In this document: positions 13,166 through 21,408 of the stretch, in pieces
Layout: each line of letters begins with the position of its first letter
Numbering within the stretch: the first letter of the stretch is position 1
From: an uncultured Bacilli bacterium
GTDB lineage: Bacteria > Bacillota_I > Bacilli_A > RF39 > UBA660
Length of the DNA stretch: 21,408 nt
Assembly (NCBI GenBank): GCA_934130545.1
Contig: CAKOYD010000013.1
Span: forward strand, 1-21,408
Reading direction: 5' to 3'
The notes under the pieces: generated by a model
Databases searched by the model: none
The model's input: only the letters and a program-made list of their open reading frames with translations
Told to the model about the DNA's origin: nothing
Made by a program: the position numbers and the translations under genes

Positions 13166-16076
13166 ATTTATTTAAAATATTAATTGTCGAAACAACTATC
13201 TGATACTTATCATTACGTCTCTCTACTTTACCATAGACATCAATAATATCTTCAACATTAATATTATTGTATTTCTTATACACCGTTGGAAAAAGTATTA
13301 AATCAACAGTCCCATACTCATCATTAGCTCTAACAAAAGCCATCACATCATTCTTCTTAGTAGTAATCTCCTTAATGTATTCAATTAACAAAACAATATG
13401 AATATTACGATCAAATAGTTTAGGAATGCTTAAACTATTATTTTTATTATTATATTTACTAACTGGATGATAAGACAAATAAAAGCCAAAAACATCTAAT
13501 TCAATCTTAACTAACTCATCACTACTATATTCTTCATACTCATCAATTAAAGGCTTCTCTACATCAATTAAACCAGCATTTTTAGAAAGTTCTGCATAAT
13601 TAATAACATTATCCAGGTTCTCTATTAACGTCCTCTTATTATAATCAAATGAATCAAAACAACCTGCAAAAATTAATGAAGTAAGAACTTTTTTGTTGAT
13701 ACTAGATTGATATAATCTTTTTGTAAAAGATATAAAATCTTCAAAATCTCCCTTTTCTCGCTCTCTAATTATCTCATTTATAACAATTACCCCAACATTT
13801 TTTATAATTGTCAAAGGACATCTAATTCCTGTACTCTCTGTTATATATTTACTACTACTCTTATTAATGTCCGGAAGTAAAATATTTACACTATTTCTTC
13901 TAACCTCCGCTACATAAACCTTAGTTTTTATCGGATTACTAATACTATTCGATAACAAACAAGTCATAAAATACTTATAAAAATATTTCTTTAGAAAAGC
14001 CATCTTATATGCTATTATTGCATATGCTACTGAATGTGATCTATTAAAACCATAATTAGCAAACTTAAGAATCAAATCAAATATTTTATTAGCAACTTCT
14101 TCACTATATCCCCTACTAATACTTTGACTAATAAATCTAGGTCTTTCTTTCAAAATAACTTCTTCATTCTTCTTGGACATTGCTCTTCTTAATAAATCAG
14201 CATCAGCATAACTATATCCTGCCATAACTCTAGATATTTCCATAATTTGTTCCTGATATATAATTATTCCATAAGTAGACTCCAATATAGGCTTTAAATC
14301 ATCATGCAAATAAACAACCTTTTCCTTGCCCTCTTTCCTTCTAATATATAAATCTATATTATCCATCGGACCTGGCCTAAACAATGCAATAGCGGCTATT
14401 AAATCCTCCAAATTATTAGGTTTTAACTTGCCTAAAAACTTCTTCATTCCATCAGACTCAAATTGAAATATCCCATCAGTATCAACATCTCTAAATATAT
14501 CCATAGTCTTTTTATCATCAACCGGAATATTAGCAAAAGTAATATTAATCTTCTCATTAGTTCTAATTCTATCAATAAGTTCAGCAATCATCGTTAAATT
14601 ACTTATACTAAGAAAATCCATCTTAAGTAGTCCTAAATCTTCCAAATACTTCATTGAATACCCACTAACATACATATCAAGTTGCCCATGATATAAAGGT
14701 ACTATCTCATCAATATCTTTATTACACATAATAATACCAGCAGCATGTACTGACACATGACGAGGAAGTCCTTCTAAATGTAGTGCTACATCATATAACT
14801 TTTGAAGTTCTAATGAAGAATTAACAATATTTCTAAGACCAATATCATTCTTATATGAATTATCAAGATCACTAGTTAATAACTTACAAATACTATCTAC
14901 TTTGTAATTAGATATATTCATAACCCTAGCAACATCTCTAATAACTTGTTTAGCTCCTAATGTATTAAAAGTAATAATACCTGCTACCCTCTTCGAACCA
15001 TATTTATTAATAACATAATCAAATACCAAATCTCTCTTTTCTGCATCAAAATCTATATCAATATCCGGCATTGTAATTCTCTCAGGATTCAAAAATCTCT
15101 CAAATAATAAATTATATTTAATAGGATCTATATCAGTAATACCTAAAGTATAACTAACTAAACTACCTGCTGCTGATCCTCTTCCCGGCCCTACTAAAAT
15201 ATTATTGAACTTAGCATACTTAACATAATCCCATACTATTAAAAAGTAATCACAGAACCCCATCTTATTAATAACACTAAGTTCATACTCTAATCTATCT
15301 TTATACTCACTACTAACATTATTATTAAGTCTCTTATTTAACCCTTTCTCACAAAGACTCTTTAAATATTCATAACTATTCACACTATCATTATAAACAG
15401 GTAATAAATTACTCTCTTTAACAAAACTAATATCACAACTATTATAAATATAATTATAATTATCTATATCATTACTATCTAATTCTAATTCTTTAGGACT
15501 CATAAGATATTTACCCATATCTTTATTTAGTTCATACTCTCCTAAAACTTTCTGATACTTAATCATTGATAAATAATCTAAATACTTATAATCATCTTTA
15601 TTTAAATAAAGTGTTTCGTTAATATATACATAGTTATTATGTTTAAACATATCCCTATCTTTTATATCACTATAACCAACAAACTTATCTTTATATATAT
15701 TATATATCTCAGCATCAAACCACCGAATAGGCATAACTAAAATTACATCATTACTATATTTTTTCACATCATCAATAGATAATTTATCATCAGAAATAAT
15801 TGTTGCCAATTTAATTAAACATTTATACCCTTCTATATTTTTAGCATACAATAAAAATTTCTTATCGTTATACGTAATCTCCATACCTACAATAGGCTTT
15901 ATATCGTATTTTTTACAACAATTATAAAACTCCATTACCCCAAACATATTACCTTCATCAGTAATAGCTACTGCCTTATAACCCAATTTTTTAGCCCTAC
16001 TAACTAACTCATCAATTTTAATTAAACTAGAAAGCATTGAATAACTAGTCTTAACATATAAAGCCACATAATTCAT
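13164..16076 (-). CDS. dnaE: DNA polymerase III alpha subunit, DnaE
   Basis: The 970-residue replicative polymerase is shorter than B. subtilis DnaE (about 1,115). Order: PHP domain (1-70), polymerase core with GPGRGSAAGS (296-305), MPDIDIDFDAEKRD (336-349), whose Asp338 and Asp340 bind the catalytic metals, RHVSVHAAGI (439-448), KMDFLS with Asp487 as third carboxylate, FANYGFNRSHSVAYA in the fingers region, and a C-terminal OB fold (about 895-970). In the PHP domain the HLxVH metal ligands read ALYVK, so phosphatase or exonuclease activity is unlikely. That loss is usual in DnaE of gram-positive bacteria. In Firmicutes DnaE extends primers and works with PolC. PolC is not in this window. The start ATG 16076 follows GGAGGTTTTT, and a hairpin separates it from the upstream genes. 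Confidence 0.93.
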   Translation of the reverse strand: MNYVALYVKTSYSMLSSLIKIDELVSRAKKLGYKAVAITDEGNMFGVMEFYNCCKKYDIKPIVGMEITYNDKKFLLYAKNIEGYKCLIKLATIISDDKLSIDDVKKYSNDVILVMPIRWFDAEIYNIYKDKFVGYSDIKDRDMFKHNNYVYINETLYLNKDDYKYLDYLSMIKYQKVLGEYELNKDMGKYLMSPKELELDSNDIDNYNYIYNSCDISFVKESNLLPVYNDSVNSYEYLKSLCEKGLNKRLNNNVSSEYKDRLEYELSVINKMGFCDYFLIVWDYVKYAKFNNILVGPGRGSAAGSLVSYTLGITDIDPIKYNLLFERFLNPERITMPDIDIDFDAEKRDLVFDYVINKYGSKRVAGIITFNTLGAKQVIRDVARVMNISNYKVDSICKLLTSDLDNSYKNDIGLRNIVNSSLELQKLYDVALHLEGLPRHVSVHAAGIIMCNKDIDEIVPLYHGQLDMYVSGYSMKYLEDLGLLKMDFLSISNLTMIAELIDRIRTNEKINITFANIPVDDKKTMDIFRDVDTDGIFQFESDGMKKFLGKLKPNNLEDLIAAIALFRPGPMDNIDLYIRRKEGKEKVVYLHDDLKPILESTYGIIIYQEQIMEISRVMAGYSYADADLLRRAMSKKNEEVILKERPRFISQSISRGYSEEVANKIFDLILKFANYGFNRSHSVAYAIIAYKMAFLKKYFYKYFMTCLLSNSISNPIKTKVYVAEVRRNSVNILLPDINKSSSKYITESTGIRCPLTIIKNVGVIVINEIIREREKGDFEDFISFTKRLYQSSINKKVLTSLIFAGCFDSFDYNKRTLIENLDNVINYAELSKNAGLIDVEKPLIDEYEEYSSDELVKIELDVFGFYLSYHPVSKYNNKNNSLSIPKLFDRNIHIVLLIEYIKEITTKKNDVMAFVRANDEYGTVDLILFPTVYKKYNNINVEDIIDVYGKVERRNDKYQIVVSTINILNK

Positions 16077-16096
16077 AAAAACCTCCTATATTCTAT

Positions 16097-16122
16097 AAAA
16101 GAAGAAAACATATATTTTCTCC
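16097..16122 (-). terminator. Hairpin between the helicase-loading operon and dnaE
   Basis: On the minus strand GGAGAAAA and TTTTCTTC form an 8-bp stem with one G-U pair around a 6-base loop (16101-16122), followed by TTTT. It may end the dnaB-dnaI transcript or attenuate readthrough into dnaE, whose ribosome binding site starts about 10 bases further. Confidence 0.6.
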
Positions 16123-16125
16123 TTT

Positions 16126-16623
16126 TTATCTAAAAATAACTATTGCCAATACTATAATACCCACAACAAGTAATAACGAAAGTCCAATCAACATTGAATA
16201 TCCTTTTTTATTTAACTCACTAAATAAATTAATCATAAAAATATCTCTATCTTTATTAGACTTAGTAACCATTACTCCTTTATAAGTAGTTAACTCTTCT
16301 CTATGTCCTTCAGATAAAACTTCTTCTGGAGATAAAGTCTTTAACATAACAATCTTTTGTCCTTCATAAACAGAATAGTGTAAAACAATATTTCCATGAA
16401 CTTGAGCAAACATTTTATCAGTAGGTAATTTTAATTCATAATTAACAATACCATTCTCTTTATCAGTAGAAACCACAACACCCTGAAAATTACCTTCACG
16501 TAAAGCTGGATAATACTCAAATAGTAATTTTTTATATGCTAACATATTATATTTCTTTATAGCTTTTTCTTTTTTCTTAAATTCATTCTCATTTACATAA
16601 TCTATTATATATGCTCTATTCAT
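16126..16623 (-). CDS. Unrecognised protein with a C-terminal membrane anchor
   Basis: A 165-residue protein with no family I recognise. The first 130 residues look soluble. They combine a Lys-rich helix (14-35) and a beta-rich stretch (50-110) with QGVVVSTDKENGIVNYELKLP and GNIVLHYSVYEGQKIVMLK. A single hydrophobic helix (about 142-164) ends the chain, followed only by Arg. This is a tail-anchored layout with the soluble part facing the cytoplasm. Start ATG 16623 follows GGTGAA. It is the fourth gene of the dnaB-dnaI operon and 11 bases from the third. B. subtilis DnaB brings the helicase loader to the membrane, so a membrane partner would fit, but that is inference. Confidence 0.7.
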   Translation of the reverse strand: MNRAYIIDYVNENEFKKKEKAIKKYNMLAYKKLLFEYYPALREGNFQGVVVSTDKENGIVNYELKLPTDKMFAQVHGNIVLHYSVYEGQKIVMLKTLSPEEVLSEGHREELTTYKGVMVTKSNKDRDIFMINLFSELNKKGYSMLIGLSLLLVVGIIVLAIVIFR

Positions 16624-16634
16624 AACTTCACCAA

Positions 16635-16901
16635 CTAAAATCTAAAAATTAAATACATTACAACAAATGCAACAACACTAATAATTAAAGCTAAAATAGT
16701 TGTTCTTGCAAATCCAGCACTCTTAAATCCTATATCATCAGTAAATATATTACTCTTTTTAAACATATTTTTCTTAGCTCTTAAACCTTCTGCTAACTTA
16801 TAATTACCATTCATCTTAACATCCATATTATCATCAGATTCAATTATCATTGAAGATAACTCCCCTTTTTCATTTTTAAAATTCTTTTCAATCTTACTCA
16901 T
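16635..16901 (-). CDS. Unrecognised small tail-anchored protein
   Basis: A protein of 88 residues, with a charged, probably flexible soluble part (Lys-, Glu- and Asp-rich; residues 1-60) and one C-terminal membrane helix (about 66-86) ending in FRF. I start it at ATG 16901 because GAGGATA lies just before it and the gene then begins 7 bases after the dnaI stop; the longer frame begins upstream inside dnaI without that signal. I do not recognise a family. Like the next gene it has a tail-anchor layout and sits in the helicase-loading operon. Confidence 0.6.
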   Translation of the reverse strand: MSKIEKNFKNEKGELSSMIIESDDNMDVKMNGNYKLAEGLRAKKNMFKKSNIFTDDIGFKSAGFARTTILALIISVVAFVVMYLIFRF

Positions 16902-16908
16902 ATTATCC

Positions 16909-17826
16909 TCACTTTCTTTTATTCTCACTAATCATTACTTTAATATCCGCAAGTTGCTTAATTCTCTCAATGATTCTCTTAGCTTTAACTTTTTCAACAC
17001 CATTCTTAGATATACTTAAATGATCCTCTAACTCATTAATATTAAGATTAGATGTAAAGAATGTTGACAACCCTTCTTCCATACGATACTGCAAAATAGT
17101 ACCTAGAATCTCATCTCTTCCCCAAGAAGTAGTAGTCTCCGCTCCAATATCATCTATAAGCAACAATTCAATATTCTTAACTAAATTATAATTATCCTGA
17201 AAATCTCCATCACTAGAAAATGATGCTTTAAGACTTCTTAAAAACTCTGGATAATATATAATAGCCACTCTATGATTTAACTTAGCTAATTCATTTAGCA
17301 TTGCTGTAAGTAAATATGTCTTTCCACAACCAAAGTTTCCTGTCAAATAAAGTCCTTTACGTTTAATACCTTTCTTATAATCATCTAAGAACTCTTTTAT
17401 CCATTTAATAACTTCTACTCTATTCTTATCATCAATATGAATATCTTTCATTGAAGCCCTTGTTAACTCTCTAGGAATATTAAATGTATATACATTCTTT
17501 TGATAAGCAAGTTCTCTATCTAATTTCTTTTTATACTTGCAAGGAATATAATTAAACACTATATTTCTATCAATAACTTCAGGATAATAAACATAACCAT
17601 TAACTTCATTACGACATTCCAACAAATTCTTACAGCCCTTACAATTACTTAACTCACAAGCACTATTCATAATAAGTGAAGAATATTTAATCAATTCCGA
17701 CCTATCTATATCTAAAGAAGAAACAACTTTTCTAAACATTGAATCATTTAAACACTCATCAAAGTATTCATTAAGTTCATCATCAATACTATTATTATTA
17801 CCAATAAAATTATTTATCTTATCCAT
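16909..17826 (-). CDS. dnaI: Primosomal helicase loader DnaI
   Basis: The AAA+ ATPase that loads the replicative helicase DnaC onto DNA together with DnaB and DnaD. The N-terminal zinc domain has Cys62, Cys65 and Cys71 (CKGCKNLLEC) with Cys96 as probable fourth ligand; this part contacts the helicase. The ATPase has Walker A GNFGCGKT (163-170), Walker B LLLIDDIGAE (221-230) and the sensor-1 TSN (258-260), plus an Arg-rich C-terminal lid (IIERIKQ). At 305 residues it matches B. subtilis DnaI (311). ATG 17826 touches the stop codon of the upstream dnaB gene, with GGAGT inside that gene's end, so translation is coupled. The stop is TGA, showing that TGA is not read as Trp here. Confidence 0.92.
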   Translation of the reverse strand: MDKINNFIGNNNSIDDELNEYFDECLNDSMFRKVVSSLDIDRSELIKYSSLIMNSACELSNCKGCKNLLECRNEVNGYVYYPEVIDRNIVFNYIPCKYKKKLDRELAYQKNVYTFNIPRELTRASMKDIHIDDKNRVEVIKWIKEFLDDYKKGIKRKGLYLTGNFGCGKTYLLTAMLNELAKLNHRVAIIYYPEFLRSLKASFSSDGDFQDNYNLVKNIELLLIDDIGAETTTSWGRDEILGTILQYRMEEGLSTFFTSNLNINELEDHLSISKNGVEKVKAKRIIERIKQLADIKVMISENKRK

Positions 17827-19137
17827 CTATTGATACTCCTTTAACATCTCCGCAAGTTTATTCTTCTCATCTTCATCTATTTCTTCTTTCTTAATGTTCT
17901 TGTCAAACCATGCTGGAATCTTTTCTTCTTTAGTAGTTACACTAGTATTCTTAGAAATAGTACTTCTACTTCTATTATACTTCTTATGCTCTTTAATTGC
18001 AATATCCATTGCCTCTTCTACAGTTTCAATTTTTAATCTCTGCCACTGTCCAGCTATTGTTTCTACAAAGTTTCTCTCTAACTTATTATTATTTATTTTA
18101 AGTACATAATCTAATAAAACGTTAACAACTCCAGAATTTAATCCATAATCAATTGTCAAATCTTCAACAAGCTTTAAATCACGACGTGTTGGTTCAGATC
18201 CTTTAGCTCTACTCTTTAAGAAATTATAAGGAGAAATATTTTCAAAAGTATATATTAACTTAGCTTTATTAGAATTATCTCCAACTGGAGTCTTTAAATA
18301 TTCAGGTTGTGTCCTTTCCACAATTGTCGGAAGAACTCCGCTATGATCAAACTGATAATAATTTCGACAACTCTTTCTTAAATCATCTTTATCAATTGTT
18401 CCTCTTTCATTAATACACCCCTTAATTATATTAACCATATTTAATTCATCAATTTTATATAAATAAGATAGATTAATAATCAGAATTCTAACATCTTTAT
18501 TTAATAACTTACCAATATCAAAATTATTACTAAATGAAGACTCCAAAAATGAAAAATCAAAATCACTATTAATATTTAATTTTAGTTTATTATACTTTCT
18601 AATATCATCATTGGTTAATTCATAAGAAGTTAATGGGTGTGAATCAAAAACATCATCAAATGACTTAGAAACATCAGTATAACTAGATAAATTAATTCTT
18701 GGATACTTAAAATAACTAACTATATGATCATACTCAACCTTTCCAACATTACTATATAAAATAATATTTAACATAGGATGATTTAAAAACTCATGTGCAC
18801 TAAGCGGAGAATATAATTCATAAACATAACTATTCGTATCTCCTGTCTTAACATAAGAACGCATAAGTCCTATTGCCTCCAACTTAGACCTAGCAACAAA
18901 AATATCATCCAATGATAGATGCATATTAGTTAATAAATGATGATGATTATATTCCTCACTCATAATGCCCATCTGATCTAAATCAGACCACAAAGAAAAA
19001 TATAACATAATTGCTACTGATCCAATAACCGGTTGGTAAAGCATATTTAAAATCTTTCTATCTTCGTCCCTTAAAATACTCTTATTAACAACCAAATAAG
19101 TATCTGCCGGAAGTATTTTATTTTCCTTCATAACCAT
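17827..19137 (-). CDS. dnaB: DnaB-like replication initiation and membrane attachment protein
   Basis: A Firmicute-type DnaB, not the helicase called DnaB in E. coli. It has an N-terminal winged-helix-like part (about residues 10-150, with RKILNMLYQPVIGSVAIMLY), a middle helical region, and a C-terminal DnaD-like domain (about 295-380, with DYGLNSGVVNVLLDYVLKIN and FVETIAGQWQRLKIETVEEA). In B. subtilis it works with DnaD and DnaI to load the helicase and associates with the membrane. The length (436) is close to the 472 of B. subtilis DnaB. Coupling to dnaI supports the call. Alternatives for the start are ATG 19131 and TTG 19143; I chose ATG 19137, six bases after AGGA. No membrane helix is present, so attachment must be indirect or through partners. 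Confidence 0.88.
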   Translation of the reverse strand: MVMKENKILPADTYLVVNKSILRDEDRKILNMLYQPVIGSVAIMLYFSLWSDLDQMGIMSEEYNHHHLLTNMHLSLDDIFVARSKLEAIGLMRSYVKTGDTNSYVYELYSPLSAHEFLNHPMLNIILYSNVGKVEYDHIVSYFKYPRINLSSYTDVSKSFDDVFDSHPLTSYELTNDDIRKYNKLKLNINSDFDFSFLESSFSNNFDIGKLLNKDVRILIINLSYLYKIDELNMVNIIKGCINERGTIDKDDLRKSCRNYYQFDHSGVLPTIVERTQPEYLKTPVGDNSNKAKLIYTFENISPYNFLKSRAKGSEPTRRDLKLVEDLTIDYGLNSGVVNVLLDYVLKINNNKLERNFVETIAGQWQRLKIETVEEAMDIAIKEHKKYNRSRSTISKNTSVTTKEEKIPAWFDKNIKKEEIDEDEKNKLAEMLKEYQ

Positions 19138-19203
19138 CACCAATCCTAAAATAATTCTATAATAAAATAGTAAAAAAGTAAATAAAATAAACTCTATATT
19201 ATC

Positions 19204-20490
19204 TTAAAAAATAACATAATAATTTGTCTTATAAACTTTATTCCCTATCTTTACATAAATTGAATATTTTCCACTAAGTGAAGTACCATTAATAACAGTA
19301 TAATCGCCACTAATTTCATATGAATGTTTATCAAATATTTTATCTAAAATAATATAACCGTTATCAATACTTTTACTAGAACTAACAACTAATCTATTAC
19401 TTTCAAAATAAAACATTAAACCCAAGTCATTATAATATTTATCAGTTTTCTTATAACTAAGTAAAGAAATAGACTTAGTTTCTTTAGATATATCTAATAA
19501 ACCATATGATTTATAACTAAATAACAAATAATCATACTTTGTAATATTCTTATCAAACATTAAATTTTCATTACTAAATTCATAATTATCCATATTATCT
19601 CTATTGCCATCAGTATCCATAACAATAACCTCGTTATCAGTACCTAAAATTATTTTATCTAATTCTTTATTATACTCGAGATATTTATAATTAAGACTAT
19701 CTATATCATATTCTTTAATTATACTCCATGACTGAACATCAACAGCTAATAATTTATCACTTAATATATAAAGCATATTCTTACTCTCATCATAAGTAGA
19801 TAATCCATAATATCCATTAGGCACTATAAACTGATTATATACTTTACCTAACAAATCAATTTCCACAATTCCCATATAACTACCATCATTATTAGTCTGA
19901 TAAGTAGAAAGAATGAAATGACCATCTTTTAAATATATTGGGTTACCACTAAATTCTTTTGTAAAATAACCACGTATATTTTTATATCTATCAACAATAA
20001 CCAAATGATTATCAACATTAGTAATAACCATATCATCATTATCTAAATTTAATAATTTAGTATTATCAACATCAACAGTATCAGTTTTAATATTAATTAC
20101 TTTAGAAGTATTACCAACTTTAATAATAACTTCATTATCATAATCAGCATACAAACAATAAATAGGTAAATGATGTATCTTAGATTTACTATAAGTATAA
20201 ACAATATCATCATTATTCTGTCCCTTAACTATAACAGTTGGACTAACATAATTATCAGTTTGAAATACTATCATCGCAGACAACATATTTACATCATAAG
20301 GATCAACAATAATTAACGGATTATCAATAGTATAACCATAACTATCTATCTCACTATCAACGCTTTTTTGAAAATCTAAATAATTATCAACAATATTAAC
20401 AGAATTAGAGGCAGTAATTGTTAAATAACAAACAAATAAAATTAAAAGTGCAAAAAAAACACCACCAAAAATAAAAAAATACTTCTTCAT
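19204..20490 (-). CDS. Arylsulfotransferase-like membrane-anchored propeller protein
   Basis: A 428-residue protein with one N-terminal membrane helix (about residues 4-27) and a large external part. Residues 50-130 resemble the N-terminal domain of arylsulfate sulfotransferase (AssT): DNPLIIVDPYDVNMLSAMIV (57-76), then IVYTY and HHLPIYCLYADYDNEVIIKV (106-125). The rest is a run of beta-propeller-like strands such as DNHLVIVD, DGHFILSTY and NMLYILSDKLLAVD. AssT moves a sulfate group between phenols using a catalytic His and several other His residues. Only one His remains in the last 230 residues here, and the expected HHD segment reads YYGLSTYDES, so sulfotransfer is unlikely. Length is below the usual ~600. 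Start ATG 20490; GGAG lies 12 bases upstream. The dnaB gene follows 66 bases later. Confidence 0.65.
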   Translation of the reverse strand: MKKYFFIFGGVFFALLILFVCYLTITASNSVNIVDNYLDFQKSVDSEIDSYGYTIDNPLIIVDPYDVNMLSAMIVFQTDNYVSPTVIVKGQNNDDIVYTYSKSKIHHLPIYCLYADYDNEVIIKVGNTSKVINIKTDTVDVDNTKLLNLDNDDMVITNVDNHLVIVDRYKNIRGYFTKEFSGNPIYLKDGHFILSTYQTNNDGSYMGIVEIDLLGKVYNQFIVPNGYYGLSTYDESKNMLYILSDKLLAVDVQSWSIIKEYDIDSLNYKYLEYNKELDKIILGTDNEVIVMDTDGNRDNMDNYEFSNENLMFDKNITKYDYLLFSYKSYGLLDISKETKSISLLSYKKTDKYYNDLGLMFYFESNRLVVSSSKSIDNGYIILDKIFDKHSYEISGDYTVINGTSLSGKYSIYVKIGNKVYKTNYYVIF

Positions 20491-20512
20491 TTATCATTAC
20501 AACTCCATAATA

Positions 20513-20541
20513 ATTATACAATAAATAAAAAAAATACACAA
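20513..20541 (-). promoter_or_regulatory. Promoter of the arylsulfotransferase-like gene
   Basis: On the minus strand TTGTGT (20536-20541) and a perfect TATAAT (20513-20518) are separated by 17 bases, ahead of the gene starting at 20490. It could also drive dnaB and dnaI downstream, since no terminator separates them. Confidence 0.6.
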
Positions 20542-20572
20542 CAAAACTATTTTCTTTTAAAAAATAATATTA

Positions 20573-20578
20573 TATAAT
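20573..20578 (+). promoter_or_regulatory. -10 element of the tail-anchored protein gene
   Basis: TATAAT at 20573-20578 lies 34 bases before the start at 20613, with an AGAAAGGG ribosome binding site between. The -35 region (TTTTCT, 20550-20555) is weak. Confidence 0.5.
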
Positions 20579-20612
20579 AGATGTAGAATAAAATATAGAA
20601 AGGGCTGTAAAA

Positions 20613-21260
20613 ATGAATCAGAATAAAATAATGACATATAGTATTGAAGAAAATAATCAAGATACAATTTATTATAGTATACCAGAAAATACAATAGAAA
20701 CTGAAATACATATGCTATTTAGAAGTGATGAACAAAGTGTTAACAAAATGCAATATTCTGCCAATGCACTAAGTACAGATGAAAGAAAAGCAACAGTAAT
20801 TTTATCACCAATAACAAAAGCGGATATTGAAGATGCAGTACAAAATTATCAAAAAGAAAAAGTAGACAAAGTAGTAGAAAAAATAAATACAAGTAATGTC
20901 AAAGTAATGGCTGAACTAAAAAAAAGAAATATTAAATTTGAAAGTAAAGTAGATATTATAGCAGAAACTGAAGCAGAACAAAAATTTGGAACATGGTTGA
21001 AAGTACAATATCCCGGGTATTATGAAAGTCATTTAATAACAAGTTATGTTCCGCAAAATGATAACATAGGTGGAGGACCATCATATCAAGGAAATGGGCT
21101 AACAGAAAATAAAAGTAATGTGAAGAAATTAACATTAGCACCACCAAAGCATGGAAAAAACTCAGGATTTGTTAGCTGGTATGGAATAGTACTAACACTA
21201 GTATTAGCGCTCGCTCTAGGCTACTCCATTGCCTATGTCATTTGGAACTATTTAAGATAA
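20613..21260 (+). CDS. Unrecognised protein with a C-terminal membrane anchor
   Basis: A 215-residue protein I cannot assign. The soluble N-terminal 185 residues are charged, with a helical region of Lys and Glu (about 65-110, AVQNYQKEKVDKVVEKINTS) and a linker rich in Gly, Asn and Pro (150-180). One hydrophobic helix (about 190-212) ends in YLR, so the protein is tail-anchored with its body in the cytoplasm. ATG 20613 has AAAGGG 9 bases upstream. It is monocistronic, divergent from the arylsulfotransferase-like gene, and ends at a strong terminator facing an rRNA operon. Two other tail-anchored proteins in the window share this layout, but I see no sequence similarity. Confidence 0.7.
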   Translation: MNQNKIMTYSIEENNQDTIYYSIPENTIETEIHMLFRSDEQSVNKMQYSANALSTDERKATVILSPITKADIEDAVQNYQKEKVDKVVEKINTSNVKVMAELKKRNIKFESKVDIIAETEAEQKFGTWLKVQYPGYYESHLITSYVPQNDNIGGGPSYQGNGLTENKSNVKKLTLAPPKHGKNSGFVSWYGIVLTLVLALALGYSIAYVIWNYLR

Positions 21261-21263
21261 ATA

Positions 21264-21315
21264 AAACTTGATAATATATTAATAATTAAACATTAATATC
21301 CTATCAAGTTTTTTT
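21264..21315 (+). terminator. Large two-part intrinsic terminator
   Basis: An outer 10-bp stem AAACTTGATA / TATCAAGTTT (21264-21273 / 21302-21311) encloses an inner 8-bp stem ATATTAAT / ATTAATAT (21276-21283 / 21292-21299) with an 8-base loop. A T-run follows. It lies between convergent transcription units: the tail-anchored gene and the 5S rRNA gene. Confidence 0.87.
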
Positions 21316-21340
21316 ATTGTATTTAAACATAAAAAAAAAT

Positions 21341-21408
21341 ATTGGCAATTTCCTATTTTTGCATTTCTGCTATCGTCGGCGTTAAAGTGCTTAACTTCTG
21401 TGTTCGGG
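21341..21408 (-). rRNA. rrf: 5S ribosomal RNA, 3' part (cut by window end)
   Basis: Read on the minus strand, the last 68 bases contain CCGAACACAGAAGTTAAGC, the strongly conserved segment of bacterial 5S rRNA, followed by CGCCGACGATAG and an end near GGAAATTGCCAAT. About the first 45-50 bases lie outside the window. A run of nine T follows the 3' end on the minus strand and may help terminate the transcript. An rRNA operon therefore probably lies to the right and is transcribed leftward. Confidence 0.92.

Noticed and set aside
17894..18109. Plus-strand open frame of 71 codons with a hydrophobic stretch
   Set aside because: It is fully inside dnaB on the other strand; AT-rich antisense frames often look membrane-like.
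20956..21147. Minus-strand open frame of 63 codons
   Set aside because: It is antisense to the tail-anchored protein gene, without a ribosome binding site or recognisable motif.
1..21408. CRISPR array, insertion sequence or phage genes
   Set aside because: No regularly spaced repeats, transposase or integrase motifs, or phage structural genes were seen on either strand.
1..21408. Mycoplasma-type code with TGA read as Trp
   Set aside because: Trp codons are TGG throughout and dnaI ends with TGA at its expected length.

Overview
The window looks like a piece of an AT-rich chromosome from a low-GC Firmicute (Bacillota, class Bacilli in the broad sense, possibly an uncultured gut or Mollicutes-like lineage). 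The evidence is a DnaB/DnaI helicase-loading pair of the Bacillus type, a short gram-positive-type DnaE, strong AGGAGG ribosome binding sites, and many intrinsic terminators. Genes use the standard bacterial code: Trp is TGG, and TGA acts as a stop at the end of dnaI. No plasmid, phage, IS or CRISPR hallmark is visible.

Positions 1-2516 are the accessory part. Two gene remnants abut near position 125-150: the tail of an unidentified minus-strand gene and an N-terminally truncated VanY-type D,D-carboxypeptidase. They are followed by a small protein-kinase-like gene (519-1310). Next comes an RNA-sized stretch that begins and ends like a tRNA or tmRNA (matching 7-bp acceptor strands, perfect T-arm, encoded CCA, own promoter and terminator, 1449-1837) but whose interior fits no family I know. 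An unrecognised 217-residue protein gene follows. By eye the plus strand here is rich in G and T, whereas from about 2520 onward it is rich in C and A. That is a strand-composition switch consistent with an insertion, an inversion or a replichore junction.

Positions 2643-13133 hold housekeeping and envelope genes on both strands. They are a membrane-anchored DUF3298-type protein, a TtcA-like tRNA thiolation enzyme, two tandem paralogues of unknown function, a CCA-adding tRNA nucleotidyltransferase, a small heat-shock protein, an rRNA-methyltransferase/pseudouridine-synthase pair, a stand-alone Smr domain protein, an orphan membrane histidine kinase, and a membrane-tethered PTS EIIB-like domain lacking its phosphorylated Cys. 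Two envelope proteins follow, a tandem-repeat membrane protein and a phosphodiester glycosidase, probably transcribed from a near-consensus promoter at 10631-10659.

Positions 13164-20490, all on the minus strand, are a replication block. The order in transcription is an arylsulfotransferase-like membrane protein with no recognisable catalytic histidines, the DnaB-like helicase-loading protein, DnaI, two small proteins with a single C-terminal membrane segment, and DnaE. A divergent gene (20613-21260) encodes another C-terminally anchored protein. The window ends inside a 5S rRNA gene on the minus strand, so an rRNA operon probably lies to the right and reads leftward, in the same direction as the replication genes.

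The most unusual items are the tRNA-like RNA at 1496-1770 with two competing right arms for one long hairpin, the composition switch at about 2.5 kb, the EIIB-like domain without its Cys, the sulfotransferase-like propeller without its histidines, the tandem paralogues, and the C-terminally anchored proteins next to the helicase-loading genes. Functions of the unrecognised proteins are not claimed.
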